From positions 1 through 51,211 of the forward strand of contig JBGUJZ010000045.1 in assembly GCA_045114175.1 (NCBI GenBank): DNA of 51,211 nucleotides, read 5' to 3'. The notes beneath the pieces are model-generated. The model had not been told where the DNA came from. It did not search any database and saw only the letters and a program-made list of their open reading frames with translations. Positions 22,707-31,610 of the stretch are shown here, in pieces. A program made the position numbers and the translations under genes. The DNA is from Cacconaster sp045114175. Lineage in GTDB: Bacteria; Bacteroidota; Bacteroidia; Bacteroidales; UBA932. The number at the start of each line of letters is the position of its first letter. The first letter of the stretch is position 1.

Positions 22707-24050
22707 TTATTTTTTTCTGCTACGCATAATTTTCATGACATCGGCTTTGCCGACACGGATGCAGTCCAGCAACGGAATGTTGGCCGGGCAGGTGTAGAGA
22801 CAACAACCGCACTCGATGCAGTCGAAGATCTTCTCCTGCTCCATTTCGTCGGTGCGGTTGAGGCGCATCAGTTTGTTGAGCAGGAACGGCTGGAGGCCCA
22901 TCGGGCAGGCGTCGGCACATTTGCCGCAACGGATGCAGGGGCCTTCCGACCGACGCTTGGTCTCAGCCTCGGTCAGGACGAGCAACGACGAGGTTGCCTT
23001 CTGGGTGGTGGCCTCCAGGTTGCGGATGGCTTTACCCATCATGGGGCCGCCACTGATGAATTTGGAAGCCTCCGCGGGAGCACCGCCAACCGCTTCCAGT
23101 AAATAAGAGTAAGGTACGCCCACGCGCACGCGGAAGTTCTTCTGTGCGGGCAGGCATTTACCGGTGACGGTAACGATGTTGTCAATCAACGGCTTGTTCT
23201 TCTGGACCGCCTCATAGACAGCCAGCGAGGTACATACGTTCTGCACCACGGCGCCGGTATCGATAGGCAGGCCCATCGAAGGAACGCGACGGCCGATGAT
23301 GGCGTCGATCAACTGTTTCTCACCGCCCTGCGGATATTTCTTCTTGAGCGGAACCACCTCCAGACCGCCAAAGCGGATGGTGGCGATACGCATAGCCGAG
23401 ATGGCCTCGGGCTTGTTCTCCTCGATGCCGATATAGCAGCGACCTACGCCAAGGGCTTTCATCATGATCTTGGCACCCATGGCAATCTCATCCGGATGCT
23501 CCCGCATGATGCGGTCGTCCGAAGTGATGTAGGGTTCGCACTCGGTGCCGTTGAGAATCAGCACCTCCGCCGTTTTGCCCGGCGGCGGGGAGAGTTTGAT
23601 ATGGGTGGGGAAAGCCGCACCGCCCAATCCGACGATGCCGGCATCCTTGATACGGGCCAGAATTTGCTCGGCTGAAAGGGTCAAATCACCCTTGAAATCC
23701 GGTGTACGGTCAATTTCCGGCAGCCACTCGTCTCCCTCCACGTCAATGACGACGTGGGGAACCAGGTTGCCTGCCAGATCCGTACGCGGCTCAATGGCTT
23801 TGACGGTACCCGATACCGAAGAGTGGACACGGGCGGAAACGAAACCGGAGGGCTCAGCAATCACCTGGCCGACCTTCACCTTGTCGCCCACGGCTACGAC
23901 CGGCGTAGCGGGAGCACCCAGGTGCTGCGCCATGGAGATGGCGACCGTAGAGGGAAGCGGAAGATCCTCGATGGCTGACTTGCGCGCCAGCTTACTGTCA
24001 TTGGGGTGGACACCCCCCATTGCAAAGGTTTTCTTCATAGCACGACTCAT
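22707..24050 (-). CDS. rnfC: Rnf complex NADH-side subunit RnfC
   Basis: A peripheral cytoplasmic subunit that carries the NAD(H)/FMN site. I chose ATG at 24050 (MSRAMKKTFAMGGVHPND) because it overlaps the rnfB stop as ATGA; an internal ATG at 24038 is possible, and a longer upstream start would run far into rnfB. The 447 residues contain the flavin/nucleotide region GIVGLGGAAFPTHIKL near 135 and ILNGTECEPYI, and two 4Fe-4S motifs, CIRCGKCADACP near 375 and CIECGCCLYTCP near 415. The protein lacks the long Ala-rich tail of some proteobacterial RnfC. Confidence 0.95.
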   Translation of the reverse strand: MSRAMKKTFAMGGVHPNDSKLARKSAIEDLPLPSTVAISMAQHLGAPATPVVAVGDKVKVGQVIAEPSGFVSARVHSSVSGTVKAIEPRTDLAGNLVPHVVIDVEGDEWLPEIDRTPDFKGDLTLSAEQILARIKDAGIVGLGGAAFPTHIKLSPPPGKTAEVLILNGTECEPYITSDDRIMREHPDEIAMGAKIMMKALGVGRCYIGIEENKPEAISAMRIATIRFGGLEVVPLKKKYPQGGEKQLIDAIIGRRVPSMGLPIDTGAVVQNVCTSLAVYEAVQKNKPLIDNIVTVTGKCLPAQKNFRVRVGVPYSYLLEAVGGAPAEASKFISGGPMMGKAIRNLEATTQKATSSLLVLTEAETKRRSEGPCIRCGKCADACPMGLQPFLLNKLMRLNRTDEMEQEKIFDCIECGCCLYTCPANIPLLDCIRVGKADVMKIMRSRKK

Positions 24051-24862
24051 TTTTCGATGGGTGTGGCGACGATGGCCTGCACCGGACATTCCGTTGCGCA
24101 TTTACCACAACCCTTGCACTTGGTATAATCGATATAGGCGAGATTGTTCTCTACGGTGATGGCCTCGAACGGGCAAACCTTGGCGCACTTGCCGCAGCCG
24201 ATGCAACCCACCGTACAGGCCTTGCGCGTCACAGCGCCCTTGTCCTGGTTGACGCAGGAGACATAGACGCGACGGCCACGCGGACCGCGCGGACGAAGCT
24301 CGATCACGTGGTGCGGGCAGGAGCGCGCGCAACCGCCGCAACCGGTACACATACTGTAATCGATCGAGACCTGACGGGTGACCGGATCGAGGCTGACGCC
24401 GCCAAATTCGCAGGCGTTCACGCAGTCGCCCAGGCCGATGCAACCCCACTTGCAACCGGTATCACCGGCATAGAGCGAAGCCGCAACCCGGCAAGAGGAA
24501 GCGCCGTCGTATTGATTGATTTTCTGACACTTGTCCGGAGAGCCCTGGCAACGGACAACGGCTACCATCGGGGCCTTTTCAACGGCCTCCTTACCGAGGG
24601 CAGCGGCGATTTTGGCCATCACCTCATTTCCGCCGACGGGGCAGAAGAAGGCAGCCATATCGTCCGCCGCCACCACCTTTTCTGCAAAGGCACGGCAGCC
24701 AGCGTTGCCGCATCCGCCGCAGTTGGCGCCGGGCAGCAACGATTCAACCTCTCCGATGCGGGGATCCTCGTGAACCTTGAACTTCTGCGCGACGAAATAG
24801 AGGACAATCGCGAAGAAGAGGCCGAGAGCCACCAGAGCGGCAATGGTGTAAACGATAGTCAT
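24047..24862 (-). CDS. rnfB: Rnf complex ferredoxin-side subunit RnfB
   Basis: The subunit that accepts electrons from ferredoxin, 271 residues. It has one N-terminal helix (TIVYTIAALVALGLFFAIVL), then the RnfB-specific cluster motif CGGCGNAGCRAFAEKVV near residue 48, and several ferredoxin-like motifs: CTGCGGCARSCP near 172, CVNQDKGAVTRKACTVGCIG, CGKCAKVCP near 223 and CKGCGKCATECP near 255. It would take electrons from ferredoxin reduced by NifJ. It lies 1 base after rseC and overlaps rnfC (ATGA). Confidence 0.96.
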   Translation of the reverse strand: MTIVYTIAALVALGLFFAIVLYFVAQKFKVHEDPRIGEVESLLPGANCGGCGNAGCRAFAEKVVAADDMAAFFCPVGGNEVMAKIAAALGKEAVEKAPMVAVVRCQGSPDKCQKINQYDGASSCRVAASLYAGDTGCKWGCIGLGDCVNACEFGGVSLDPVTRQVSIDYSMCTGCGGCARSCPHHVIELRPRGPRGRRVYVSCVNQDKGAVTRKACTVGCIGCGKCAKVCPFEAITVENNLAYIDYTKCKGCGKCATECPVQAIVATPIEK

Positions 24863-24863
24863 A

Positions 24864-25304
24864 TCAATAGGATTTTTCTATAGAAAAAGTGAATACGCGG
24901 GAAAGCCGGTCCTTGAAAAAGGCCAGACCTACATAGTAGAGCGCCACGGCCGCGATGCCCGTCAACCCCACGAAGAGTTCGGAGAGATGGCAGGCCGATG
25001 CGACAAGCATGGCTACGAGCAGAATCACGAGCGGCACACCGTAGGCCAGCAGCACCGCCCGGGGCGCCAGCGAGGATTTGAGCAGGACAACAACCTTCTC
25101 GCCCTCCTCGTAGGTGCGGTTCATGGTGCCGATGGTGATGGGAACATCTACGTATTTGATGCTCTCGTCGGAGGCGGCGCAGACACTCTTGGCGTGGCAG
25201 GCCGCACAGGCCGACTTATTGACGATTTCCACCCGGATATAGTTGTCGAAGATACCGATGACCTTTCCTTCGTGCGCAATGCGGATATCCTTGTTGCTGG
25301 CCAT
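24864..25304 (-). CDS. rseC: RseC/SoxR-reducing-type membrane protein
   Basis: A 146-residue protein with an N-terminal domain bearing cysteines (CAACHAKSVC near residue 33) and two membrane helices (VLLAYGVPLVILLVAMLVASA and FVGLTGIAAVALYYVGLAFF). This is the RseC/RsxC-associated family that commonly precedes rnfB in Bacteroidetes. It is thought to support the Rnf complex, for example in cluster or flavin handling; the mechanism is not settled. ATG at 25304 was chosen because GGAGGA sits just upstream; an alternative TTG lies two codons earlier and overlaps the previous stop. The previous gene ends 2 bases before. Confidence 0.88.
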   Translation of the reverse strand: MASNKDIRIAHEGKVIGIFDNYIRVEIVNKSACAACHAKSVCAASDESIKYVDVPITIGTMNRTYEEGEKVVVLLKSSLAPRAVLLAYGVPLVILLVAMLVASACHLSELFVGLTGIAAVALYYVGLAFFKDRLSRVFTFSIEKSY

Positions 25305-25306
25305 CG

Positions 25307-26134
25307 TCAATCCTCCTTCAGTGCGCTAAGCGGATAGAGCAGACCGCCGAATCCCACCGTGCGTCCGTTGATGGAACCCACGGAGAGGGGCAGCGTGAAA
25401 AAGACCGGCAGGCGGTTTTCGTCGTCCGAGAACCAGAAGAACATCTTCTCCTTGGTATCGGCGTCCGTAGCATCGATGGTGTACTGGGTATCCTCTTCCA
25501 CGGAGTAGCCCTTGCGGGTATGCATCGTAGCGGCATACTTGAGCGTATGGACCACACCCAGTCCGGCAATCTTCTTCTCCTCGCGGCCTACGAACCGGAT
25601 GCGGGCGTCAATCAGGTCCTTATCTACAATCAGCAGATAGGGCACCGGCTGGGACATGCTTTCCGGATCCAGCGTGCGGAGATGGTAGATCAAATTGATG
25701 ATGTCGCGCACCATCAGCGGATCGGTATAGGTCGTATCGCGATGCGGCCGGTTGCGCTTGTCACCCACCAACCGAAGTCCGGAAGCATCTGCATTCCAGG
25801 TGCAGAGGGCCTTAGCCCAATAATCGCCTTCATTGACGTGGCGCAGGTAGCTGACCGGTTTTCCGGCAGGCGTAAACCTGCAGGAGAAGGTGTCGCGCAC
25901 CCGATAGACCGAATCCCAGAACTTGGTGGTATTAGCCACAATGCAGGCCCGGAAATCTCCCTCTTCTTCAGAGAGTTCCATCCGAGCCTTGATAATATCG
26001 GCCTTGATGCCGTAGCGGTAATTGATAATCAGGTCTGCACATTCACCCGCCCGGAAGGGAAGCTCCTGGGCCTGCGAACAGATGGGCGCAAGCACCAGCA
26101 GCAGAAGGAGGGCTATGCGGCTAGAACGTGTCAT
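25307..26134 (-). CDS. Secreted DUF3108-like protein
   Basis: A 275-residue protein with a signal peptide (MTRSSRIALLLLLVLAPICSQAQ) and a body that fits the DUF3108 type: a beta-rich envelope domain with FRAGECADLIINYRYG at the start and RNRPHRDTTYTDPLMVRDIINL in the middle. The function of the family is unknown. The start at 26134 is the one that gives a signal peptide; a longer frame would run 43 residues into dnaB. It overlaps the dnaB end by 14 bases and precedes rseC by 2 bases, so it is embedded in the operon joining replication and Rnf genes. Confidence 0.78.
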   Translation of the reverse strand: MTRSSRIALLLLLVLAPICSQAQELPFRAGECADLIINYRYGIKADIIKARMELSEEEGDFRACIVANTTKFWDSVYRVRDTFSCRFTPAGKPVSYLRHVNEGDYWAKALCTWNADASGLRLVGDKRNRPHRDTTYTDPLMVRDIINLIYHLRTLDPESMSQPVPYLLIVDKDLIDARIRFVGREEKKIAGLGVVHTLKYAATMHTRKGYSVEEDTQYTIDATDADTKEKMFFWFSDDENRLPVFFTLPLSVGSINGRTVGFGGLLYPLSALKED

Positions 26135-27623
26135 CTTCCAATTCTCTTGCGGGAGCGATGCCGCTGTCCACATAGTTGTACTTGTAATCGGCCTCCGGGA
26201 AGGATGCGCCGTCGTTCTCGTCCACGAAGCGAACCTCGGAGGAGAGGAAGCGCATCTTGACATCCTTCACCTCACCGTTACGGTGCTTGGCGATGATGAG
26301 TTCGGTATAACCGGGGTAGGCATTCTCATCTGCCACACCCAGCACCTCGGGACGGTGAATAAACATCACGATATCGGCATCCTGCTCGATTGCACCGGAC
26401 TCACGAAGGTCGCTCAACTGCGGACGCTTGCTGCCGCCTCGGCTCTCTACGCTTCGGTTCAGCTGCGAGAGGGCGATGATCGGAATATCCAGCTCTTTGG
26501 CGATAGCCTTCAGGGAACGGGAGATCGTAGAGACCTCCTGCTCACGCATACCGCGCAGCTCGGGCGGACCGGTCATCAGCTGCAGGTAGTCGATGATGAT
26601 AATCTTGACGTGGTTGTTGCGAACCAGGCGACGGGCCTTGGAACGGAATTCAAAGATGGAGAGCGACGGGGTATCGTCAATCCAGAGCGGTGCACGTTCC
26701 AGCGCTGCCACACCGGCATTGAGCTGGTTCCACTCGGCCTGGGTCATCTTCTTGTTACCGCTCATCTTATCGGGGGTGATGCCCGTTTCGGAGACCATCA
26801 CACGCTTGATCAGCTGGGTGGAGCTCATCTCAAGGGAGAACATCGCCACCGGGATTTTGTGGTCAACCGCCATGTTGCGGGCCATCGTCAGCACGAACGC
26901 GGTCTTACCGACTGACGGACGGGCTGCCAGGATGATGAGGTCGGAACGCTGCCAACCGTAGGTGACTTCGTCGATACCGCGGTAACCGGAGGGAACGCCG
27001 CTGAGGTTGTCCTCGCGCTTCTGGTTCTCCTCGATTTCCGAGATAGCGGCATTGATGACCGACTGGATCGGGGTCGTCTCGCGCTTCATGTTCTTCTCCG
27101 CGAGGGTGAAGATCTTGTTCTGGGCGGAGTCGATCAGTTCATCTACCGGCATTGAGTCCGTATAGGCGTTCTTCTGGGTCTCCTGCGAAATGGTAATCAG
27201 CTCGCGCTGGATCCACTTCTGCAGCAGGAGTTTGGTGTGATAGTCCACGTGGGCCGCCGCACCGATCTTCAGGCTCAAGCGGCTGAGATACGCCATGCCG
27301 CCCACCTCTTCCAGATGGGTGCGGGTGGATTTCTTATCCTTGCGCTTTTCAAGTTCCTCCGCCACCGTGTAGATGTCGATGGGGGAATTCTCCCGCGACA
27401 GGGTGACGATAGCCTCGAAGATCTTGCGGTGCGCCTCTTTGTAGAAGCACTCTGCGGAGAGCTGGTCAAGCACGTCCGGAACCACGTCCGGTTCGAGCAG
27501 CAGCGCACCCAGTACGGCCTCTTCAATGTCGAGCGCCTGCGGCGGTTTCAGGCCACCGAGGTCCTCTCCGAGTCGGTCGAGGTCGACCTTCTTGCTGTAA
27601 TCCGTTCGTTCCGTCTTGGCCAT
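26121..27623 (-). CDS. dnaB: Replicative DNA helicase DnaB
   Basis: The hexameric 5'-3' helicase that unwinds DNA at the replication fork. The 500 residues have the N-terminal primase-interacting domain (PPQALDIEEAVLGALLLEPD near 28), a linker, and the RecA-like ATPase domain with Walker A ARPSVGKTAF near 235, the Walker B region VKIIIIDYLQLMTG near 340, and SQLNRSVESR with the conserved arginine near 395. No intein interrupts it, although dnaB is a frequent intein host. It lies 12 bases after the zinc-ribbon gene. Confidence 0.97.
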   Translation of the reverse strand: MAKTERTDYSKKVDLDRLGEDLGGLKPPQALDIEEAVLGALLLEPDVVPDVLDQLSAECFYKEAHRKIFEAIVTLSRENSPIDIYTVAEELEKRKDKKSTRTHLEEVGGMAYLSRLSLKIGAAAHVDYHTKLLLQKWIQRELITISQETQKNAYTDSMPVDELIDSAQNKIFTLAEKNMKRETTPIQSVINAAISEIEENQKREDNLSGVPSGYRGIDEVTYGWQRSDLIILAARPSVGKTAFVLTMARNMAVDHKIPVAMFSLEMSSTQLIKRVMVSETGITPDKMSGNKKMTQAEWNQLNAGVAALERAPLWIDDTPSLSIFEFRSKARRLVRNNHVKIIIIDYLQLMTGPPELRGMREQEVSTISRSLKAIAKELDIPIIALSQLNRSVESRGGSKRPQLSDLRESGAIEQDADIVMFIHRPEVLGVADENAYPGYTELIIAKHRNGEVKDVKMRFLSSEVRFVDENDGASFPEADYKYNYVDSGIAPARELEDDTF

Positions 27624-27635
27624 GGCTTGCAGGTA

Positions 27636-28457
27636 TTATTCCTCCTTGCCGAAGGAAGAGCTGACGAGGATGCGGCCGCAGTATTCGCATACGATGATGC
27701 GCTTGCTGGCCTCGATGTCGAGCCGGCGCTGCGGGGGAATCTTGTTGAAGCAACCGCCGCAAGCGTCACGCTGAACGGTGACGACAGCCAGCTTGTTGTG
27801 GGTGTTCTTGCGAACGCGCTCGTAAGCGTTGAGCATGCGCTGGTCGATCTTGGTGATGAGTTCTTCACGCTGTGCGTTCAGGCGCTCCTCATCTTTGGCG
27901 GTCTCGGCCACGATGCTGTCGAGTTCCTTGCGCTTTGCAGCGAGGTCGTCGTTGCGGAGAGCCAGGATTGCCTGGGTATCCTCCACCAGACCGTTCCGTG
28001 CATCAATCAGCAGTTTGGCCTCGCCAATATGCTTGCGGGCTGCGGTGATTTCGAGTTCCTGGTATTCGATCTCCTTGGAGATGGATTCGAACTCGCGGTT
28101 GTTCTTCACGTTGTCACGCTGCTCGTTGTATTTGGCCAGCGCCTCTTCTGCCTCGGCAATCCGGTGCTCACATGCCGTGATCTTCTCGCCGGCAGCGTCG
28201 ATGTCTGCCTTTGCGTTGGCGATACGGGTGTTGAGTCCTTCAATCTCGTCTTCAATATCCTTGACCTCGAGCGGGAGTTCGCCGCGGAGGAGATAGATTT
28301 TGTCGATTGCGGTGTCGGTCTGCTGAATCTTGTAAAGGGCGCGGAGTTTCTCTTCTACGGAAGCCTCGGAATCACCGAGGTTCTTGGCCATCGCCAGGGA
28401 GACGAAAGTCTCTTCCTGATCTACCGGAGCCGCTGCAACTTTCTTTTTTGCTGTCAT
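27636..28457 (-). CDS. Coiled-coil protein with C4 zinc ribbon
   Basis: A 273-residue protein: a long antiparallel coiled coil (about residues 30-205, starting SVEEKLRALYKIQQTDTAIDK) and a C-terminal zinc ribbon (CGGCFNKIPP near 228 and CEYCGRIL near 257). This is the architecture of the DUF164/HP0958 family; HP0958 (FlgZ) of Helicobacter binds RpoN and flagellin mRNA, but flagella are not expected here, so the role is open (possibly nucleic-acid binding). ATG at 28457 (MTAKKKVAAAPVDQEE) was chosen; a longer frame overlaps the upstream gene with unlikely sequence. Confidence 0.82.
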   Translation of the reverse strand: MTAKKKVAAAPVDQEETFVSLAMAKNLGDSEASVEEKLRALYKIQQTDTAIDKIYLLRGELPLEVKDIEDEIEGLNTRIANAKADIDAAGEKITACEHRIAEAEEALAKYNEQRDNVKNNREFESISKEIEYQELEITAARKHIGEAKLLIDARNGLVEDTQAILALRNDDLAAKRKELDSIVAETAKDEERLNAQREELITKIDQRMLNAYERVRKNTHNKLAVVTVQRDACGGCFNKIPPQRRLDIEASKRIIVCEYCGRILVSSSFGKEE

Positions 28458-28464
28458 AATCTGC

Positions 28465-29229
28465 CTAGTAGTAGTGTATGGGATTGTTGTTTGTATTCGT
28501 TGATGCGTGGAGGGCAAAGGTAGGGAAATTATCCTTAAGTAAGGATAAAAATTTATCCACAATAGCCACTTCACTTTCGTAGTGGCCTATATCCATCACC
28601 AGAAGGGATTTATCGCCGAAAAAGCGGTGGTAAGAGATATCCCCCGTCAGGAAGGCGTCAGCCCCGGATTTGCGGGCATCCGGGATGAATTCAGAACCGC
28701 TTCCGCCGCAGAGTCCCACACGGGAAATCCGGTCGCCGCCCGTTCCGCTGACCCGCACCATCTGCAGGCCAAAGGCGCGCTTCACGAAGGCGATGAAATC
28801 GGCCGGAGCCATCGGTTCGGGGAGTTCGCCGATCTGGGCGAGATTCGATTCTACCAGCGGGCGCACGTTGCGCAGCCCCAGCCGCTCAGCCATCAGGGCG
28901 GTGACTCCGCCATCGGCCTTGTCGGCATTGGTATGGGCGGCATAAACCACGATCCCGGCACGGATGGCCTTGATGACCGTCTCTCCCACAAAATCGGCCG
29001 GGTCAATCTTCTTGAGGCCACCGAAGATGAGCGGGTGGTGCGTGACAATCATGTCAGCCCTTTTGGCAACCGCCTCGTCCACCAGTTCCGGCGTGCAGTC
29101 GAATCCGACCAGCACCCCGTGCACCTCCTGTTCCGGAGAGCCGATACAGAATCCGGCGTTATCCCATTCCTCTTGGGTCGCGAGCGGCGCAAAGCGCTCG
29201 ATAACGGCTGCTATATCTTTAGCTTTCAT
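28465..29229 (-). CDS. Nif3-like dinuclear metal-centre protein
   Basis: A 254-residue member of the Nif3/YbgI/DUF34 family, cytoplasmic, binding two metal ions. Motifs: VTHHPLIFGGLKKID near residue 64, AAHTNADKADGG near 97 and DIGHYESEVAIV near 220, which supply the metal-binding His, Asp and Glu. Members are often annotated as GTP cyclohydrolase I type 2, but the true activity is uncertain. Many Bacteroidetes homologues are near 365 residues because a PII-like domain is inserted in the middle; this one lacks it. It is 7 bases before the zinc-ribbon gene, and the pair are neighbours in many bacteria. Confidence 0.85.
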   Translation of the reverse strand: MKAKDIAAVIERFAPLATQEEWDNAGFCIGSPEQEVHGVLVGFDCTPELVDEAVAKRADMIVTHHPLIFGGLKKIDPADFVGETVIKAIRAGIVVYAAHTNADKADGGVTALMAERLGLRNVRPLVESNLAQIGELPEPMAPADFIAFVKRAFGLQMVRVSGTGGDRISRVGLCGGSGSEFIPDARKSGADAFLTGDISYHRFFGDKSLLVMDIGHYESEVAIVDKFLSLLKDNFPTFALHASTNTNNNPIHYY

Positions 29230-29233
29230 AGCT

Positions 29234-29572
29234 TTAAATGTTGTCGTGAATGGTTTGCAATTCGCTGCGGAGATCCTTTAGCGTTTCCAGCATCTGCGCC
29301 CTTCTGTCCAGCACCTCCATCCCCTCCTGCTCCATCTTGCGACGGGCGCCGTCCAGCGTCATTCCCTTCTCCTTGACCAGGTAGTGGATCACCTTGAGGG
29401 CACGGATGTCAGCCGCCGTGTATATGCGGTTGTTCTTATTGGCGGTGCGGCGCGGTTTGACCACCTTCGGAAAGCTGTCCGACCAGAAGCGGACGAGCGA
29501 GGTGGCCTCTCCGAGTTCGGTCGCCACTTCACCAATCGTGTAGAATAGTTTTTCGGATTGCTGGGATTCCAT
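29234..29572 (-). CDS. MerR-family transcriptional regulator
   Basis: A 112-residue DNA-binding protein with a MerR-type winged helix: KLFYTIGEVATELGEATSLVRFWS near the start, RIYTAADIRALKVIHYLV, and a short helical C-terminus. There is no effector-binding domain and no cysteine, so it is unlikely to sense metals. I chose ATG at 29572; an upstream TTG would overlap the previous gene. It lies in the operon between the second M23 peptidase and the Nif3-like gene, so autoregulation of this operon is possible but unproven. Confidence 0.85.
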   Translation of the reverse strand: MESQQSEKLFYTIGEVATELGEATSLVRFWSDSFPKVVKPRRTANKNNRIYTAADIRALKVIHYLVKEKGMTLDGARRKMEQEGMEVLDRRAQMLETLKDLRSELQTIHDNI

Positions 29573-29585
29573 ATCTGAGGGATGC

Positions 29586-30548
29586 TTAATCAAGGGACTG
29601 GCCGGTGGTCAGCGCGAGCAGCAAGGTCTCCCGGTAGCCCACGCAGTTGAGGTCGGCAAAGAAATAGTGAACGGGCTCCTGACAAACGTTGTCTTTGAAG
29701 ACTTCGTAGTGGAGATGCGGTGCAAAAGAGCGGCCCGAAGAGCCCACACGGGCGATTACCATTCCGCGGCGGACCGTCTGCCCATTCTGGACCATGATCT
29801 CGCCCAGATGCTTATAGACCGTCTTGACGCCGCCCGGATGGCCGAGCACCACCACGTTACCTACGCCACGCTTGCCACGCTTGGCCTCGAGTACGGTACC
29901 ATCTGCCGGGGCCAGCACTTCGGTTCCCACGTGGGCCAGCAGGTCCACACCTTCGTGGAAACGGAGGGTCTTGTAGAACGGGTTGTATTTGTTGCCGGTA
30001 GAGGCACCGGTCTGGCCGATCGCAAAGTGACGGAGCGGGACGATGGAGGGAATGCCGCGCGGGGAGGTGGGGCCAAGGGCCAGTTCGTCGGCCGTCACCC
30101 GCAGATTGGCGGAGACCTCATCGGCCATCAATTCGCACCGGGCGGCCTTCTCAGCCGCCAGCGCCACCAGCTCCGACTCGCTCATCGCATAGATGCGGGA
30201 ATAGTCGATTTCCTGCTTGTGAACGCGTTCCAACACATAATCGGGCAATGCCGAGTTGAACACGTCGTGGTAGATGGAACGGTCTTCCGAGCGCAGGTTT
30301 TCAATCACGCCATCCAGCAGGTCCATGCGGTTCTGCATACTCTCAAAAGCCTCCGAAATGTACTGGTTTTCCGCCTTGAGTTTTCGCTCGCGGCGGGTAT
30401 CGTGGAAGAAGGCGAAAACGAGGTAGTAGAGCGCGGCCAGCAGGATACTCAGGAAGAGATACTTGAAGATGATGCCAATGACCCGTGCCACCGAATTCCG
30501 GCTGACCCGCACATTGAAGTCCTTATCGTCAAATTCAAGTTTCCGCAT
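29586..30548 (-). CDS. M23-family (LytM) peptidase, membrane-anchored, second of two
   Basis: A 320-residue protein with a short cytoplasmic N-terminus, one membrane helix (VIGIIFKYLFLSILLAALYYLVFAF near 25-48), a coiled coil, and a C-terminal LytM domain. The zinc ligands are visible: H and D in FHEGVDLLA near 205 and HLHYEV near 285, so the domain should be active or metal-binding. Such proteins cut peptidoglycan cross-links or activate amidases during division. It follows a related M23 gene by 7 bases, a tandem pair of similar length and architecture. Confidence 0.9.
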   Translation of the reverse strand: MRKLEFDDKDFNVRVSRNSVARVIGIIFKYLFLSILLAALYYLVFAFFHDTRRERKLKAENQYISEAFESMQNRMDLLDGVIENLRSEDRSIYHDVFNSALPDYVLERVHKQEIDYSRIYAMSESELVALAAEKAARCELMADEVSANLRVTADELALGPTSPRGIPSIVPLRHFAIGQTGASTGNKYNPFYKTLRFHEGVDLLAHVGTEVLAPADGTVLEAKRGKRGVGNVVVLGHPGGVKTVYKHLGEIMVQNGQTVRRGMVIARVGSSGRSFAPHLHYEVFKDNVCQEPVHYFFADLNCVGYRETLLLALTTGQSLD

Positions 30549-30555
30549 GGCTGTA

Positions 30556-31521
30556 TTATTTGTCGGCCGGTCGGACCAGTTCCGAATATTCTTCCACCGA
30601 CAGGTCGTCGGTCAGGTAGTTCCAGGGGTTCACCGGGTTGCCGCGATAGATGACCTCATAATGGAGGTGCGTACCCGTCGAGAGGCCCGAGTTACCCATG
30701 CGGGCGATCTGGTCGCCTCGCGAAACCTTCTGGCCGGGCGCCACGAGGGCGGAACGCAGGTGGGCGTAACGGGTCTTGTAGCCGAAGCCGTGGTCAATCA
30801 CCACGCAGTTGCCATAGCCATAGAAACTGACGGAGACCGACTCTACGACACCGTCGCCCGTGGCGAAGATCGGGTAGCCGGAAGGTCCGGTGATATCGAT
30901 ACCCCGGTGCAGGATGGGACGGTGATAAACCGGGTGGAAACGGTAGCCGAAGGAGCTGACGAGCCGCACCCCGGGACCGGACATGTCCACCGGATTGATG
31001 TTCGGCACGCAAGTGGCCATATCGCCTGCCCGCTGTGCCAGGAGCGCCACTTCATCGAACGATTTGGACTGGACGAAAGCCTTCTTGGAGAGGATGTCCA
31101 TCTTCATGGCGGAAGAGATGAGCAGCGGAGCGTTATCGTATTCCCGCAGATAGGAGTAGCGATCCACCCCGCCGAATCCGGCGTTGCGAATTTCGGAGGG
31201 AATCTGCTCCATACCGAAGATAGGCCGGTACACGGAATTGTCACGCATCTGGATGTCGTAGAGCACCTTACCCTGTTCATCCAACCGCTCGTCGAGCATC
31301 CGGTAGCTGGAGACCAGTTCGGCATTGCGGCTCTCCAAATAGCGCGTCTTGGGCAGGGGCAATCCGAGCACCCGGGTATAGAGCCAGCCATACACCAGGA
31401 AGCACACCAGCCCAATCCCCAGCCAGGCCAGAAATTTGAGCAGTCTTGCCGAGACCGATTCCCGCGCCAACTCGTAGGAGAGGGTATCTGGATTGATTAT
31501 ATAGCGCTTGCGAGAGGACAT
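30556..31521 (-). CDS. M23-family (LytM) peptidase, membrane-anchored, first of two
   Basis: A 321-residue protein with one membrane helix (LLKFLAWLGIGLVCFLVYGWL near 27-47), a helical periplasmic stretch and a C-terminal LytM domain. The metal ligands lie in ILHRGIDITG near 205 and HLHYEV near 285. It is the first gene of the minus-strand run that extends to rnfA. A TAnnTTTG element lies upstream at 31535-31542. Peptidoglycan hydrolysis or amidase activation at the cell envelope is the likely role. Confidence 0.9.
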   Translation of the reverse strand: MSSRKRYIINPDTLSYELARESVSARLLKFLAWLGIGLVCFLVYGWLYTRVLGLPLPKTRYLESRNAELVSSYRMLDERLDEQGKVLYDIQMRDNSVYRPIFGMEQIPSEIRNAGFGGVDRYSYLREYDNAPLLISSAMKMDILSKKAFVQSKSFDEVALLAQRAGDMATCVPNINPVDMSGPGVRLVSSFGYRFHPVYHRPILHRGIDITGPSGYPIFATGDGVVESVSVSFYGYGNCVVIDHGFGYKTRYAHLRSALVAPGQKVSRGDQIARMGNSGLSTGTHLHYEVIYRGNPVNPWNYLTDDLSVEEYSELVRPADK

Positions 31522-31534
31522 ACGATATTAACGA

Positions 31535-31542
31535 CAAAAGTA
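31535..31542 (-). promoter_or_regulatory. -7 element for the M23-dnaB-rnf gene run
   Basis: TACTTTTG on the minus strand, an exact TAnnTTTG match, lies 13 bases before the ATG of the first M23 gene. No clear -33 TTTG. It is divergent from the alaS element at 31564-31571. Confidence 0.5.
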
Positions 31543-31563
31543 CGAATTTTGCATAAAAAGAAC

Positions 31564-31571
31564 TACTTTTG
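31564..31571 (+). promoter_or_regulatory. -7 element for the alaS operon
   Basis: TACTTTTG on the plus strand, an exact TAnnTTTG match, lies 39 bases before the chosen alaS ATG. The nearest TTTG (31548-31551) is only 12 bases upstream, too close for a normal -33. Confidence 0.5.
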
Positions 31572-31610
31572 TCTTTTGTTTCTTTATAGACAAATATCGT
31601 GCAAAGAGCT

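Noticed and set aside
19866..24862. Na+-translocating NADH:quinone reductase (Nqr)
   Set aside because: Genes for ferredoxin-type RnfB and for RnfC are present in place of NqrA and NqrF, so the complex is Rnf.
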